DNA of 64,000 bases, from the NCBI RefSeq assembly GCF_019873825.1, contig NZ_CP068418.1, positions 744,001 to 808,000 on the forward strand, given 5' to 3'. This stretch comes from Mycoplasma sp. E35C (lineage in GTDB: Bacteria > Bacillota_I > Bacilli_A > Mycoplasmatales > Mycoplasmoidaceae). A program made the translations under genes and the position numbers. Each line of letters starts with the position of its first letter. The stretch's first letter is position 1. Below the pieces are notes generated by a model that ran no database searches, was not told where the DNA came from, and saw only the letters and a program-made list of their open reading frames with translations. Positions 55,298 to 64,000 of this stretch are shown piece after piece.

Positions 55298-57733
55298 TTA
55301 TCTGCGTAAAAAAGCGAATTTTGTTTTAAAGAAATTAGCAGTTGAACTAAAGAAGTTAGAAACACGGTTTCTTAATTTTTTCAGCACACCTGTTTTAATT
55401 ACTGTTGATTTTGATACGCTGTTTTTATCAACAGTCGGTCTAAATAAACCTTTAAGTTTTAAGCTAAGTTTTGAACTAATTGAAGTTGTGTTTGATTTAG
55501 CTAATTCGGAAGCAATTGATTGTGATTGTTTAGAACCAATTGAACTCTTAGCACTTAAATTGATTTCTGAATAAGGGTTTTCTAATTCAATTTGTCTTCT
55601 CTTAATGATGTCATCATTAGTTGAGAATAGTTTAGAAATTGATGAAACTGTTCTCTTATCAGAAGTAATTGGTTTAACTTCAACTTTGTTATTATCAATT
55701 TTAATTGAACTATAGATTGTTTCAGATGATCTATTCTTTAAAGCTTCAGCAACTTTTGCTCTTGTATTAGTATCTTTGAAAGTATCAAATGATAAAGAAG
55801 CATAATTTAAACCATCTTCATCAATTACATCATATTTCGGAAGGATGTATTGGTTTGGATTAACTCTTTTAATTTCATCAAATTTTTGAATGAAACTGTA
55901 TGGATTATTCTTAGTGCTTGGATCAGTCCATAGTAGTTTTAATGAAGTTTCAAAGAATGGTTTATTTTCTTTTGATAATAGTGATTCAGGAACAAAGTAT
56001 GAACGAACTTCTCTTTTTTGAGTAATGCTATTATCTCTTGTTGTTGTTACATAAATGTAACCTTCACTTAAAGCATGTGGGTTAGTTGTTAAGAATGAAG
56101 TAGCAACTAAGTTGAAAGGATCTGAGATGATTGGTCTTCCAGATTTATCTCTTGGAACTTTCTTATATCCAGCTGCTGATTTGATTGATTCATCTTCATT
56201 AACAAGCTTGGTTAGATTTTCCACATTAGCATAAGATAAGTGGTTTGGTTTAGCTGCTACTGGATCTTTTCAAGCAAGAGCTGTTTTTAGTTGTTCGCTA
56301 ATATTAGTAATCTTATTAGCTTTAATTTTTGAAGAAGAACCATCGCTCTTTAATTCATCAAATACTTGGTCTAGGTTTAATTTAGAACTTGATCGAGAAT
56401 TATCTTTAAGAGTTAAGAAATCATCAGTTGAACTTTCTTTTGATTTAGATACAAAGCGGTAGTAGTTACCAATCAATGTATTAACATCATCACTGCTTAC
56501 TGTTCCCTTGTCAGATTTTGTTGTATAGTTCATGTAACCTTTAACTAAACGGTTAGCAGCATCTTCAAGTTCATTACTACTTGTTAATACAGGTTCTTTT
56601 TTAGGGTCTTGAATTTTTTGACCTAAGTATTGTTCGTAAGAAGCATTTAAAGCTGTAACTGGGTCTTTAGTTGCTTTTCTTGTTTCTTTTGTTGATCTGA
56701 TTGAGATGTTGTTGTCTGCATCTGGTTTTGAACTTAAGTTAGGAACTCTTACTGAGTTATTCGCTGAAGTGTTGTTAGATTTGTATTTCTCATCATCTAA
56801 GAAAGAGAATAATTTTTCAATTTCTTGATCAACATCATTAAGGTTTGATTGGAAGTGTTTTGGAGAATTTGGATTCTTATCAAGGTATGTTAAGAATGCT
56901 AATTTGTTTTCAAGTTGATCTGGATTAGCTCTTAGATATTTAACAAAATCGTTAAAGTCAGTATTAACAATACCAGAGTTAAAACCGTTGTTCATAGAAA
57001 CAAATCAGTCAGAAGGTAATAAGTATTTTCTTGATTTGTTTTCTTTACTAAAGTTAATTTCTAATTCTTGTAATTCTCTTCCTTGAGTTAATAGTGAATT
57101 AGTTGTTGAAGGTGATTGAATTGGTAAGTTTGACAATTCAACTTCATTTGGTCTATTTTTTAAATCAATTGAAGTTGGAACCTTAGCTTTATTTGATGGA
57201 TTTTTTCAGTTGTAAGCTAAAACTGAAATTCCAGCAAGTGAAGCACCTAAAACTGTTCCTACTGTTGAACTAATAATTTTAGCTAAATTACCTTCATCGA
57301 TCTTAGCAACTGTTGAATTATTATTAGTTAAGAATGGATTTTTACCATTAACTGAATTAATTGGTCCACTTGAAGTTGGTAATCCTGGAATAGCAACTCC
57401 ATTTTCTTCTTTATTATTTTCAGATACTGGAGTAACTGTTGTAGTTGATGGTTGTTTTTCACTTTCAACAACGATAACTCCTTCTTTAGAATTATCATTA
57501 TCACCTAATTTAGGTAAAAAAGAAGAATTTTCATCTAATCCATTAGGCCCATTTAATGAAGGATCATTGATTGCTGGATCTGAAAGATCAGCGTTTTTCA
57601 TATCCTTTTTAATCTTTTGAGTTGGTTCTGTATTTTTAGAAGCAACTGCTAATGGTGTGGCAATAGCTGTTGCAGTTACAGCAACAGCACCAACAGATAT
57701 TAGAGAAATCTTCCCTTTAGAAATTTTTTTCAT
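55298..57733 (-). CDS. Surface-locus paralog B, two membrane segments, 811 residues
   Basis: 811 residues. Same architecture as paralog A: TM1 about 9-31, acidic Asn/Pro-rich loop to 150, TM2 about 152-175, then a large Ser/Asn/Lys-rich domain. Shared blocks: WFVSMNNGFNSGIV (A: NTGIVGGDYVANPEF region), PRDKSGRPIISDPFN (527-541) and the following EGYIYVTTTRDN...YFVPESLLSKEN. The C-terminus is strongly basic (KKLRNRVSNFFSS...FLRR). Tyr motifs ETIYSSI and NPYSEI occur. No named family recognised. Confidence 0.85.
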
Positions 57734-57777
57734 AATAATGCAGACTTTCTATATAGATATATCAAAATATCGTATGG

Positions 57778-57789
57778 CTAATATTATAA
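57778..57789 (-). promoter_or_regulatory. -10 region of paralog B
   Basis: TTATAATATTAG on the minus strand, one base shorter than the two identical sites at 49263 and 55137. TATAAT overlaps the stop codon of the P30-like gene B and lies 50 nt before the paralog B ATG. Confidence 0.5.
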
Positions 57790-58593
57790 CTTAATTTTTG
57801 TTGATTGTGCACGAACTGAATAAACAGATTGGTTATTAGCTGGATATGCAGCTCTATTGTTTGGTTGATTATTGTTTATAACTGGTGCAACTTTTTGTGG
57901 CATTGCTTGTTGATTAGCAGACACAAAACCATTGCTTGGCATCATTCTTGGTTGGTTTTGAATTACTGGACGATTGATAGTTGGCACATTTCTTGGCTGA
58001 ACAACATTAGCAACTTGAACTGGTTTTTGCATCACTCTTGGTTGTTGAGGTTTAATCGTAGTATTGTTTGGATAATTGTTATTAGCTGCTACATAAGTTG
58101 GTTGTAAGTTTTGATTTAACATATTTGCTGGTTGTAATCTTACAACTGGTTGTTGAGCATTATTAACTACTGGTTGATTGATCATTGGTTTATTTTGATC
58201 AATCTTATCAACTTCAACTTTTTGGTTATTTTCTTCAACCTTATTATTAGAATTCGAACTTGAAGCTATTAATTTTATATTTTCATTTCTTTGGGTTTCT
58301 TTAATCAGTTCTTTTTCCATTTCTTCTAACAATGCTTTTTTATTATTATTCTTAATAATCGATAAACTGATTGCACTGATTAAAAAAATTAATCCAAATA
58401 AGGTTCCGGCAATACCTAAAATTAATAAGAAAACTGCTGTTCCACTAAGTTCGATATCTGGATTATTTGCAACTTGTCTTAATGTTCTAGAAACAATTCC
58501 CAGCCCTAAGATTCCAAAAAAGATTGAAACACAAGCAAGGATAAAAAAAATCACAATTAAGTTAGCTTTTTTTTGTTTTTTAAATTGTGACAT
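57784..58593 (-). CDS. P30-like membrane protein B (two TM, charged helix, Asn/Gln/Pro tail)
   Basis: 269 residues. Membrane segments at about 11-34 and 52-80 with a short loop, then KKALLEEMEKELIKETQRNE, a charged helix whose position matches the RLLEEKERQEQ helix of M. pneumoniae P30, then ~150 residues rich in Asn, Gln, Pro and Val (for example QPVVRLQPANMLNQNLQPTY). It lacks the PGM repeats. It opens the surface-protein block and mirrors P30-like protein A at the other end. Likely adhesion or cytoskeletal accessory protein, by analogy only. Confidence 0.8.
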   Translation of the reverse strand: MSQFKKQKKANLIVIFFILACVSIFFGILGLGIVSRTLRQVANNPDIELSGTAVFLLILGIAGTLFGLIFLISAISLSIIKNNNKKALLEEMEKELIKETQRNENIKLIASSSNSNNKVEENNQKVEVDKIDQNKPMINQPVVNNAQQPVVRLQPANMLNQNLQPTYVAANNNYPNNTTIKPQQPRVMQKPVQVANVVQPRNVPTINRPVIQNQPRMMPSNGFVSANQQAMPQKVAPVINNNQPNNRAAYPANNQSVYSVRAQSTKIKL

Positions 58594-58775
58594 AGTTTAG
58601 ATTAATATTAATATTGGTTTTCACTACTTTAATAATATAAATAGTATAAATTTTGAAATTAATAACTTAATAACTGAATACGTTAGTTTTTCTTATAATA
58701 AATAATCAAAATTTTATTAGCATCAAAATTTTTAATTATTTAATATGTCTAAAAATAAATAAGGGTTATATTAAT

Positions 58776-60161
58776 TTAATAAATACGAACTAATTTGTCA
58801 CTGAAAAAACGACCAGTTAATGATTGTTTTGATTGATCTGTTTTTGGTGTTTTTTTAATATTGAATCATTCAAAATTACCGTCTATTTCTTTTTGAATTG
58901 CAGTTAATTTAATGACAAATCCAAGAGTGTCTCTGGTTAGTCCTTGATAAGTTGTTGCACCAATACCAAAAACGATATTGCTAGAAGCATAACCTTGTTT
59001 TTCTAATTCTTTAAGAATCATTTTAATTCTTGTTAAAGTGATCGCATCACCATAAATGATTCCGACTTTATCATTTAATTCCTTATAACCTTTAGAATTA
59101 ACTGTGCTGCCAAAATGATGGTCTAAATAATGGATCGTCCCTCATGTTGATTTATCATTTGGATCATAATTTTTACCACAGATAACTTCAATTGGATCAC
59201 CACTATCAGGACGAACTACTAATTTACCATTACGAGATAAAATTTTATCTTTATAACTTGGAATAATGTTATCTAGAACATTTCAAATATCTCATGAATC
59301 AACAACTAAAGATAAAACACCTTCTTTAAAAATATCTAACAATCGTTCGTATGTTTTTGCTTCGTTTTCAATACCATCAGCGCACATCACACTGTGTTCA
59401 GAAGCAATCACTGATTCAGCATTAAATCCACCTAAAATTGAATCGCTTCCATTAAAGAATTGTAGATGAGCATTGGCTGAATAAATTGATGATCTAAACG
59501 AACTCATACCACGCATTGAAAAATCATGACATTGATACTTAATGAAATCTGTAGAATTGGTTGTTTTTATCGCATAATTCGTGCATAAATCATAAAATTC
59601 TCTCGCCATGGTTAATGATGTTTGATATTGTCAAATATTTTGTAAAATAATTGTTTCAAAATAGTTAATTAACCATACATGATTTTTATCAATTCCTTCT
59701 TCTCCACAAATGGTTAATAAGGGTTGATTGAAATCTAAATAATTATCAGATTCATGCACTGAAATAATTAATGGTAAGCGATTGTGTTTGGCTGCATATT
59801 TTGCTAAATCTAATAACGCAGCAATAAAATCATCAGTAAATTCTTGATTGCTAAATACACGGTTTAATTTATCTTCAACTAAATTTTTAATCTGATGATC
59901 AGTTTCATTATGTAATGCAATTAGTGATGAAACAAATCGTTGCATGATGTCTTGCACAATTTTGGTAGTAAACTCTGCATTTCATGCATGTGTAGTAAAG
60001 TCTTTAAGTGATGTTTTTCTAGCCGTTAGTGTTGAAAATAAATTCGTCGTGTTGGCTGGATACATCATTCTGTGACATAACTTATAAGCATCAACTGGAA
60101 TTAAATTAATTAAATGTTGATTTATCTCATCAGTTATTAGCACGCTTTTTTCGCGTTTCAT
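58776..60161 (-). CDS. Nicotinamide phosphoribosyltransferase-type enzyme (NAMPT/NadV)
   Basis: 461 residues. Start LIPVDAYKLCHRMMYP (family DSYK..H..QYP), HDFSMRGMSS, FNGSDSILGG (Asp matching human NAMPT Asp219), IASEHSVM (matching the catalytic His) and VRPDSGDP. These fit NAMPT/NadV better than classical nicotinate phosphoribosyltransferase, although mycoplasma copies are often labelled pncB. It makes NMN (or NaMN) from the base and PRPP for NAD. Many TGA-Trp codons. Diverges from the hydrolase gene across a 53-nt promoter region. Confidence 0.88.
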
Positions 60162-60195
60162 TATAACTTTTAGTTTTATCGGTTTTATCGTAAAT

Positions 60196-60203
60196 ATTAT
60201 AAT
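60196..60203. promoter_or_regulatory. Overlapping divergent -10 boxes
   Basis: The palindrome ATTATAAT contains TATAAT on both strands. It lies 12 nt before the plus-strand hydrolase ATG (almost leaderless) and 35 nt before the minus-strand NAMPT-type gene. Confidence 0.5.
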
Positions 60204-60214
60204 AATTAAAAATT

Positions 60215-61057
60215 ATGGCTAAAGAAATAAAAGGCATTGATCTGCAACATTTAGATGTCAAAAAATCGATAAATAAAAACAACAATGTTAACTTAATTTT
60301 TTGTCATGGTTTAGCATCAGAGCCAAGAATGCATCATGATATTGTTGCTGATTTAAAGAATGTTAATTATTACGGATTAGGTTTTCCTGGTCATATTGAT
60401 GTTGAAGCAAAATTTAGCACCAAAGAGTTAAATATCGTTTATTTTGCTAGATTGCTTGTTGGTTTTTTAAGAAAAAACAACAAGCTTAATAATATTATTT
60501 TAGCTGGACATTCAATGGGTTGCGCTGTGATTATGTTGGCCTTAAAAATACTTAGTCCATCTGAAAAAAAGAAGATTAAAAAAATTATTTTAGCAGCACC
60601 ATTAACGATTACAACCGCTTTTACTGCATTAGGATTTAGCAAATATTTATTTACGGATGCTAATAAAATTAAAAGAAAAGAAATTAATAAATTTTTAAAA
60701 GATCTTTTTTATAACCATCAATATTATGTTGATCATTTTGAAGATTTTTTTGATTTAGAGTTTTATAAAAAACACCAAAAAGAACAGAAGAAAATTGTTT
60801 TATCAATCTTAAAACCAACAACAATTAAAAAGGTTATTGATGCTTATCATAAGTTTGATCAATACGAAAAAGTTACATTCATTACAGGCGATAAAGATCG
60901 TTTAGTTCCGTTTACAATCATTCATGCTTATATTAAGAATTTCTTTAAAAAAGCCAAGCATATTGAATTTTTAAAAGCAGGACATCTTTTGTTATTAGAA
61001 CACAAAGATAAATATTTAGAATTAATTAATCAAGCAATCAACGATGTCAAATCTTAA
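60215..61057 (+). CDS. Alpha/beta hydrolase (lipase/esterase-like)
   Basis: 280 residues. Oxyanion region IFCHGLASEP, nucleophile elbow LAGHSMGCAV (Ser about residue 99), acid ITGDKDRLVP and catalytic His in KAGHLLLLEH form a complete triad. No signal peptide, so probably cytoplasmic. Substrate unknown; esters, lysolipids and acyl carriers are all possible. One of three plus-strand genes; its last 14 nt overlap the next gene. Confidence 0.9.
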   Translation: MAKEIKGIDLQHLDVKKSINKNNNVNLIFCHGLASEPRMHHDIVADLKNVNYYGLGFPGHIDVEAKFSTKELNIVYFARLLVGFLRKNNKLNNIILAGHSMGCAVIMLALKILSPSEKKKIKKIILAAPLTITTAFTALGFSKYLFTDANKIKRKEINKFLKDLFYNHQYYVDHFEDFFDLEFYKKHQKEQKKIVLSILKPTTIKKVIDAYHKFDQYEKVTFITGDKDRLVPFTIIHAYIKNFFKKAKHIEFLKAGHLLLLEHKDKYLELINQAINDVKS

Positions 61058-61409
61058 TTTATATATCAAGAACTTAAAACTATTATTAGATAGTATCAAT
61101 CTAGAAAAACTAATTGAGAACTATAATAAAATTTTAGATAACTCAATGCATACTAGAATTTTGTACGACGATGATGAGTATGCTGAAATTGATTTTTTTG
61201 AAAAACCAATTGAAGGTGAAATTAACTTTGTTAAAAACCAATTAATTATTGAAGTTGATGAGCACATTAATGACATTTTAAAAACTAAGTTTAGTGAACA
61301 AAAAAAATTAGCACTATTACAAGACCAGTTTTATAATTTGATCCAAGCAATAGCACTAACTAAAAATTTAAGTTTAAAAAGAATTAATAAATTATTACAA
61401 AACGAATAA
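61044..61409 (+). CDS. Hypothetical protein, 121 residues
   Basis: Small soluble protein, acidic in the middle (YDDDEYAEIDFFEKP) and helical at both ends, with no recognised motif. The ATG lies inside the end of the hydrolase gene (14-nt overlap), which implies coupled translation, and its 3' end overlaps the convergent HAD gene by 15 nt. Overlap on both sides supports a real gene. Function unknown. Confidence 0.65.
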   Translation: MSNLNLYIKNLKLLLDSINLEKLIENYNKILDNSMHTRILYDDDEYAEIDFFEKPIEGEINFVKNQLIIEVDEHINDILKTKFSEQKKLALLQDQFYNLIQAIALTKNLSLKRINKLLQNE

Positions 61410-62273
61410 TTCAATTGCGTCAGCAACAACTTGTGATGCTTTAGCATCTAGAATATTGGTGGCGTTATTTTGCACTTCTTTATGCGATGATTCTAAACTA
61501 ACACTCACTCCAGTTACTTGAAACATTGAGATATCATTGAACGAATCACCAATACTCATTGTTTTTTTCAGATCCTTTTTAAGGATTTTATTTAGTTGTA
61601 AAATCGCATTACCCTTAGAAGTGTTGGCTGAATTTAATTCAAATGACATTGGCGAAACTGCAATACAATCACTTGAATCTAATTTAGTTAAACTAATGAA
61701 TTTAGCTAAATAATCATTAATTGTTTCTTTCATCGTTTTACGATTAAAGAAGAAGATTAATTTGATTAAATCATCGTGGGCATTTAAATCATCGATTTCA
61801 ATATAATTGTTCGCTGAAAATTCCCCTTCGTATAAAAACAATTCTTCGATGGTTTTTTTATCAAATTTCTTGTCCTTATCATATAGATAAATATTGTTAT
61901 TAACATCATAAGATAAGACAATGCAATCTTTTTTAGTTTCTTTTTTGAATTCATCGATTGCTTTCATAACTTTGGTTTTAACTGATTTAGTTAAAAAGTT
62001 ATTTTGAATGATTTCATTTTTTTCTAAATCATAAATAATTGCACCATTACAAGCAATGATGTATTTGGTTTTATCAGCTAAATCATACTTGTTAATAAAG
62101 TTAATTACATCCGAATGCTTTCGACCAGTAGCAATCGTAAAAGTAACATTTTTAGCAACAAGTTTTTCAATTGCACGAATTGCGTCGTCTTCAACGATAT
62201 GTTCGCCGTTTTCATAACGAAGTAAAGTACCGTCAAGATCACTCAGCACTCATTCAATATTATTTTTAACCAT
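61395..62273 (-). CDS. Cof-type HAD-superfamily phosphatase
   Basis: 292 residues from the ATG at 62273; codon 8 is a TGA-Trp. Motif I LSDLDGTLL (nucleophile Asp), motif II TIATGRK, a C2-type cap domain, motif III Lys region and motif IV MSIGDSFNDISMF. Members dephosphorylate sugar phosphates, nucleotides or FMN; the substrate cannot be told. Follows pta by 8 nt. Confidence 0.93.
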
Positions 62274-62281
62274 GATGTTTA

Positions 62282-63268
62282 TTATTGCATTTGACTTAAA
62301 GCTTGAGTTGCAGTAATAATAGCAACACTGTAAATTTCATTAGCATCAGCACCACGGCTTAGGTCATTAACAGGTTTAGCTAATCCAGTTAGAATTGGAC
62401 CGATTGATTCATAACCACCCAATCTTTGGGCAATTTTATAACCAATATTTCCAGCATCAATGTTAGGGAAAACAAAAGCGTTAGCACCTTTTTCTCAATT
62501 TAAATGAGGAGCTTTTTGTTTTCTTACTTCTTCAACATAAGCAGCATCAAATTGCATTGGACCACAAATTGAAGCTAATTTAGCAGCTTCTGATTCTTCT
62601 AAAATCTTAGTTGCAGCTTTAACTTTATCAACAGATTCACCAGCACCTGAGTTCATTGTTGAATAACTTAGCATCGCTAAATTAACATTTTTAGTGTGTA
62701 AAACTGATTTACTGAAATTAATAGCAGCCTTAGCAATTTCAGCTAGTTCTTCAGCTGTTGGATAAATATTAATAGCACAGTCAGCAAATACTAGTTGTTC
62801 TTCGCCTTTTTCCATAATATTTACTGAAGCAACAATCTTAGCATCTGGTGCAGTTTTAATAATTTGTAAAGCAGGACGAAGGGTGTCTTTTGTTGTGTAT
62901 TCTTTACCACACACTTCACCATCAACTTCTTGTAATTTAACTAATAAAGCAGCTAAAACATTTGGTTTTTTCACTTCTTCATTAGCAACTTCTAAGGTCA
63001 TACCTTTCTTTTCACGTAACTTAAATAAATAAGTTGCGTATTTTGATAGATCCATTTTTTCAATTACATAGCGTTTGATAGTTGGATCAAAATCAGCTGG
63101 AATTTCATCAACTGTTCTAAAAATTAAAACTGGTTTAATTAATTTTTCAGCTACTAGTTTTTTAGCAGCTTGTTGAACATATGGATGTCATCCTTCAACC
63201 AATAAGATTTCTGGAGTTTTTTTAGATTCTCTGATTGTGTTCTTTAATTGTTCAATTAGTATACTCAT
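62282..63268 (-). CDS. pta: Phosphate acetyltransferase
   Basis: 328 residues. PTA/PTB family motifs: [50 protein letters not shown] and [18 protein letters not shown]. Converts acetyl-CoA to acetyl-phosphate for ATP formation with acetate kinase. Two TGA-Trp codons lie in the N- and C-terminal parts. The ATG follows a -10 box at 63287. Confidence 0.96.
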
Positions 63269-63286
63269 AGTTTCGCGTTTGCTAAA

Positions 63287-63292
63287 ATTATA
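63287..63292 (-). promoter_or_regulatory. -10 box upstream of pta
   Basis: TATAAT on the minus strand, 18 nt before the pta ATG, in the 31-nt gap after the RbgA gene. The transcript would have a very short leader. Confidence 0.45.
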
Positions 63293-63299
63293 AAAAATA

Positions 63300-64000
63300 T
63301 TATTTTTTTTCATAATTTAGTTTTGTGATTTTACCTAATGAAATATCTTTAAAAAAATTCATGTAGGTGGCATTAAAATCAACTAAATTACCTTTATTTA
63401 AAAAACCTTTTTTGTGGGCGTAATCGTCAATGAAAGCAAAGAAGTCTTCTGGCAATTGTGTTTGTTGATAGCAATTCAATAATTCATCCTGGTAGTGTTG
63501 ATATAAATATTGATAGCCAAATTGCAGCACTTCTTGCATCGGAATTACTTCTAGATTGATTAAGTTTAATAAACTTAATTTAGCTCCTAGTTCAAATTCA
63601 TCAATCTTTTTATACAACACTCCAGGGGTATCATATAAAGTAAAGTTTTTATTAAGTTTAACAAAGCTTTGGCGTTTGGTTACCCCTGCTTTGTTTTCAA
63701 CTTTATGATGGTTTTTCTTAATTAAAGCGTTAATCAATGAAGATTTACCAATATTAGGCAAACCAATCACCATAATACTAAAATGAGGGGTAACTAACCC
63801 CTTATTTTGTAATTTTTTAATCTTGTCACTAACAATTTGATAAATACGGTTGATTACGACATTATTAAAGTTTTTATCTTTAATACTGGTGATAATCGTG
63901 TTTTTATCATACTCATAATTTAAATCAGCCCAATCTGATTTAAGAGCAATGTTAATGATTGTTTTGTTATTAAAAATCTGTAATAATTCAGGGTTAGATG
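63300..64000 (-). CDS. rbgA: Ribosome biogenesis GTPase RbgA (YlqF), N-terminus outside window
   Basis: About 233 codons visible; the start lies beyond the right edge. Circularly permuted GTPase order: the G4-like ALKSDWADL comes first, then G1 IGLPNIGKSSLIN, G2 AGVTKRQ and G3 YDTPGV. The C-terminal region (FDAATYMNFF-like NATYMNFFKDISLGK) matches YlqF. It assists late 50S subunit assembly. Confidence 0.92.
   Translation of the reverse strand, partial: SNPELLQIFNNKTIINIALKSDWADLNYEYDKNTIITSIKDKNFNNVVINRIYQIVSDKIKKLQNKGLVTPHFSIMVIGLPNIGKSSLINALIKKNHHKVENKAGVTKRQSFVKLNKNFTLYDTPGVLYKKIDEFELGAKLSLLNLINLEVIPMQEVLQFGYQYLYQHYQDELLNCYQQTQLPEDFFAFIDDYAHKKGFLNKGNLVDFNATYMNFFKDISLGKITKLNYEKK

Noticed and set aside
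45950-58593. Apparent multiple broken genes or pseudogenes in the surface locus
   Set aside because: All interruptions are TGA codons in frame. Reading TGA as Trp gives continuous frames ending at TAA or TAG, so there is no evidence of decay.
1-64000. tRNA or rRNA genes and insertion sequences
   Set aside because: Intergenic gaps are short and AT-rich; I found no cloverleaf-like GC-rich segment, no conserved rRNA blocks and no transposase motif by eye. A tRNAscan/covariance search would be decisive.

Overview
The window is one stretch of a small, AT-rich mollicute chromosome. TGA is read as tryptophan throughout: about half of the genes only become full length when in-frame TGA codons are decoded as Trp. 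Gene order in several blocks matches what I remember of the Mycoplasma genitalium / M. pneumoniae lineage (rpsF-ssb-rpsR-rplI-dnaB-lipoprotein-ung-gatC-gatA-gatB; ecfA1-ecfA2-ecfT-truA; deoD-deoC-deoA-cdd-pgm; rnmV-prs). I therefore place it in the pneumoniae group of mycoplasmas but cannot name the species. Almost every gene is on the minus strand and genes commonly overlap by 1 to 46 nt. No gene-free stretch exceeds 300 nt. I see no rRNA, tRNA, CRISPR array, insertion sequence or prophage.

Layout. 0-5.4 kb: a degenerate transketolase (cut by the left edge), a family 2 glycosyltransferase, DNA polymerase IV on the plus strand, RNase M5 and PRPP synthetase. 5.6-9.2 kb: two half-size ABC exporters in tandem, preceded by a 60-codon ORF and a terminator-like hairpin that ends beside the exporter start codon. 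9.3-12.9 kb: the shared module of ECF vitamin transporters (EcfA1, EcfA2, EcfT) with truA. 13-26 kb: a long co-directional array running from a nucleoside-binding lipoprotein and its ABC transporter through PNP, deoxyribose-phosphate aldolase, pyrimidine nucleoside phosphorylase, cytidine deaminase and phosphopentomutase-type enzyme to triose-phosphate isomerase and phosphoglycerate mutase. It covers uptake of nucleosides, removal of bases and feeding of the pentose into glycolysis. 26-32.9 kb: DNA maintenance (Nudix, dnaX, ebfC, recR; ruvA, ruvB) around a Gln/Asn/Pro-rich membrane protein. 32.9-38.9 kb: an EzrA-like protein and gatB, gatA and gatC, where gatC is the 3' end of one uninterrupted reading frame with a FolT-like membrane protein. 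39-44.8 kb: ung, a lipoprotein, dnaB, rplI, rpsR, ssb, rpsF.

45-58.6 kb is the most distinctive region: six co-directional genes for surface or membrane-anchored proteins that I cannot match to a named family. Two P30-like proteins (two membrane segments, charged helix, Pro/Asn/Gln-rich tail) flank a 1093-residue anchored protein, a 1200-residue lipoprotein and two long paralogous two-membrane-segment proteins sharing a PRDxxGRPxIS motif. Three start points in this block carry nearly the same -10 sequence. I infer an adhesion or terminal-organelle locus, but this rests on architecture only.

58.8-64 kb: a NAMPT-type phosphoribosyltransferase diverging from an alpha/beta hydrolase, a small hypothetical gene, a Cof-type HAD phosphatase, phosphotransacetylase and an RbgA-type ribosome-assembly GTPase cut by the right edge.
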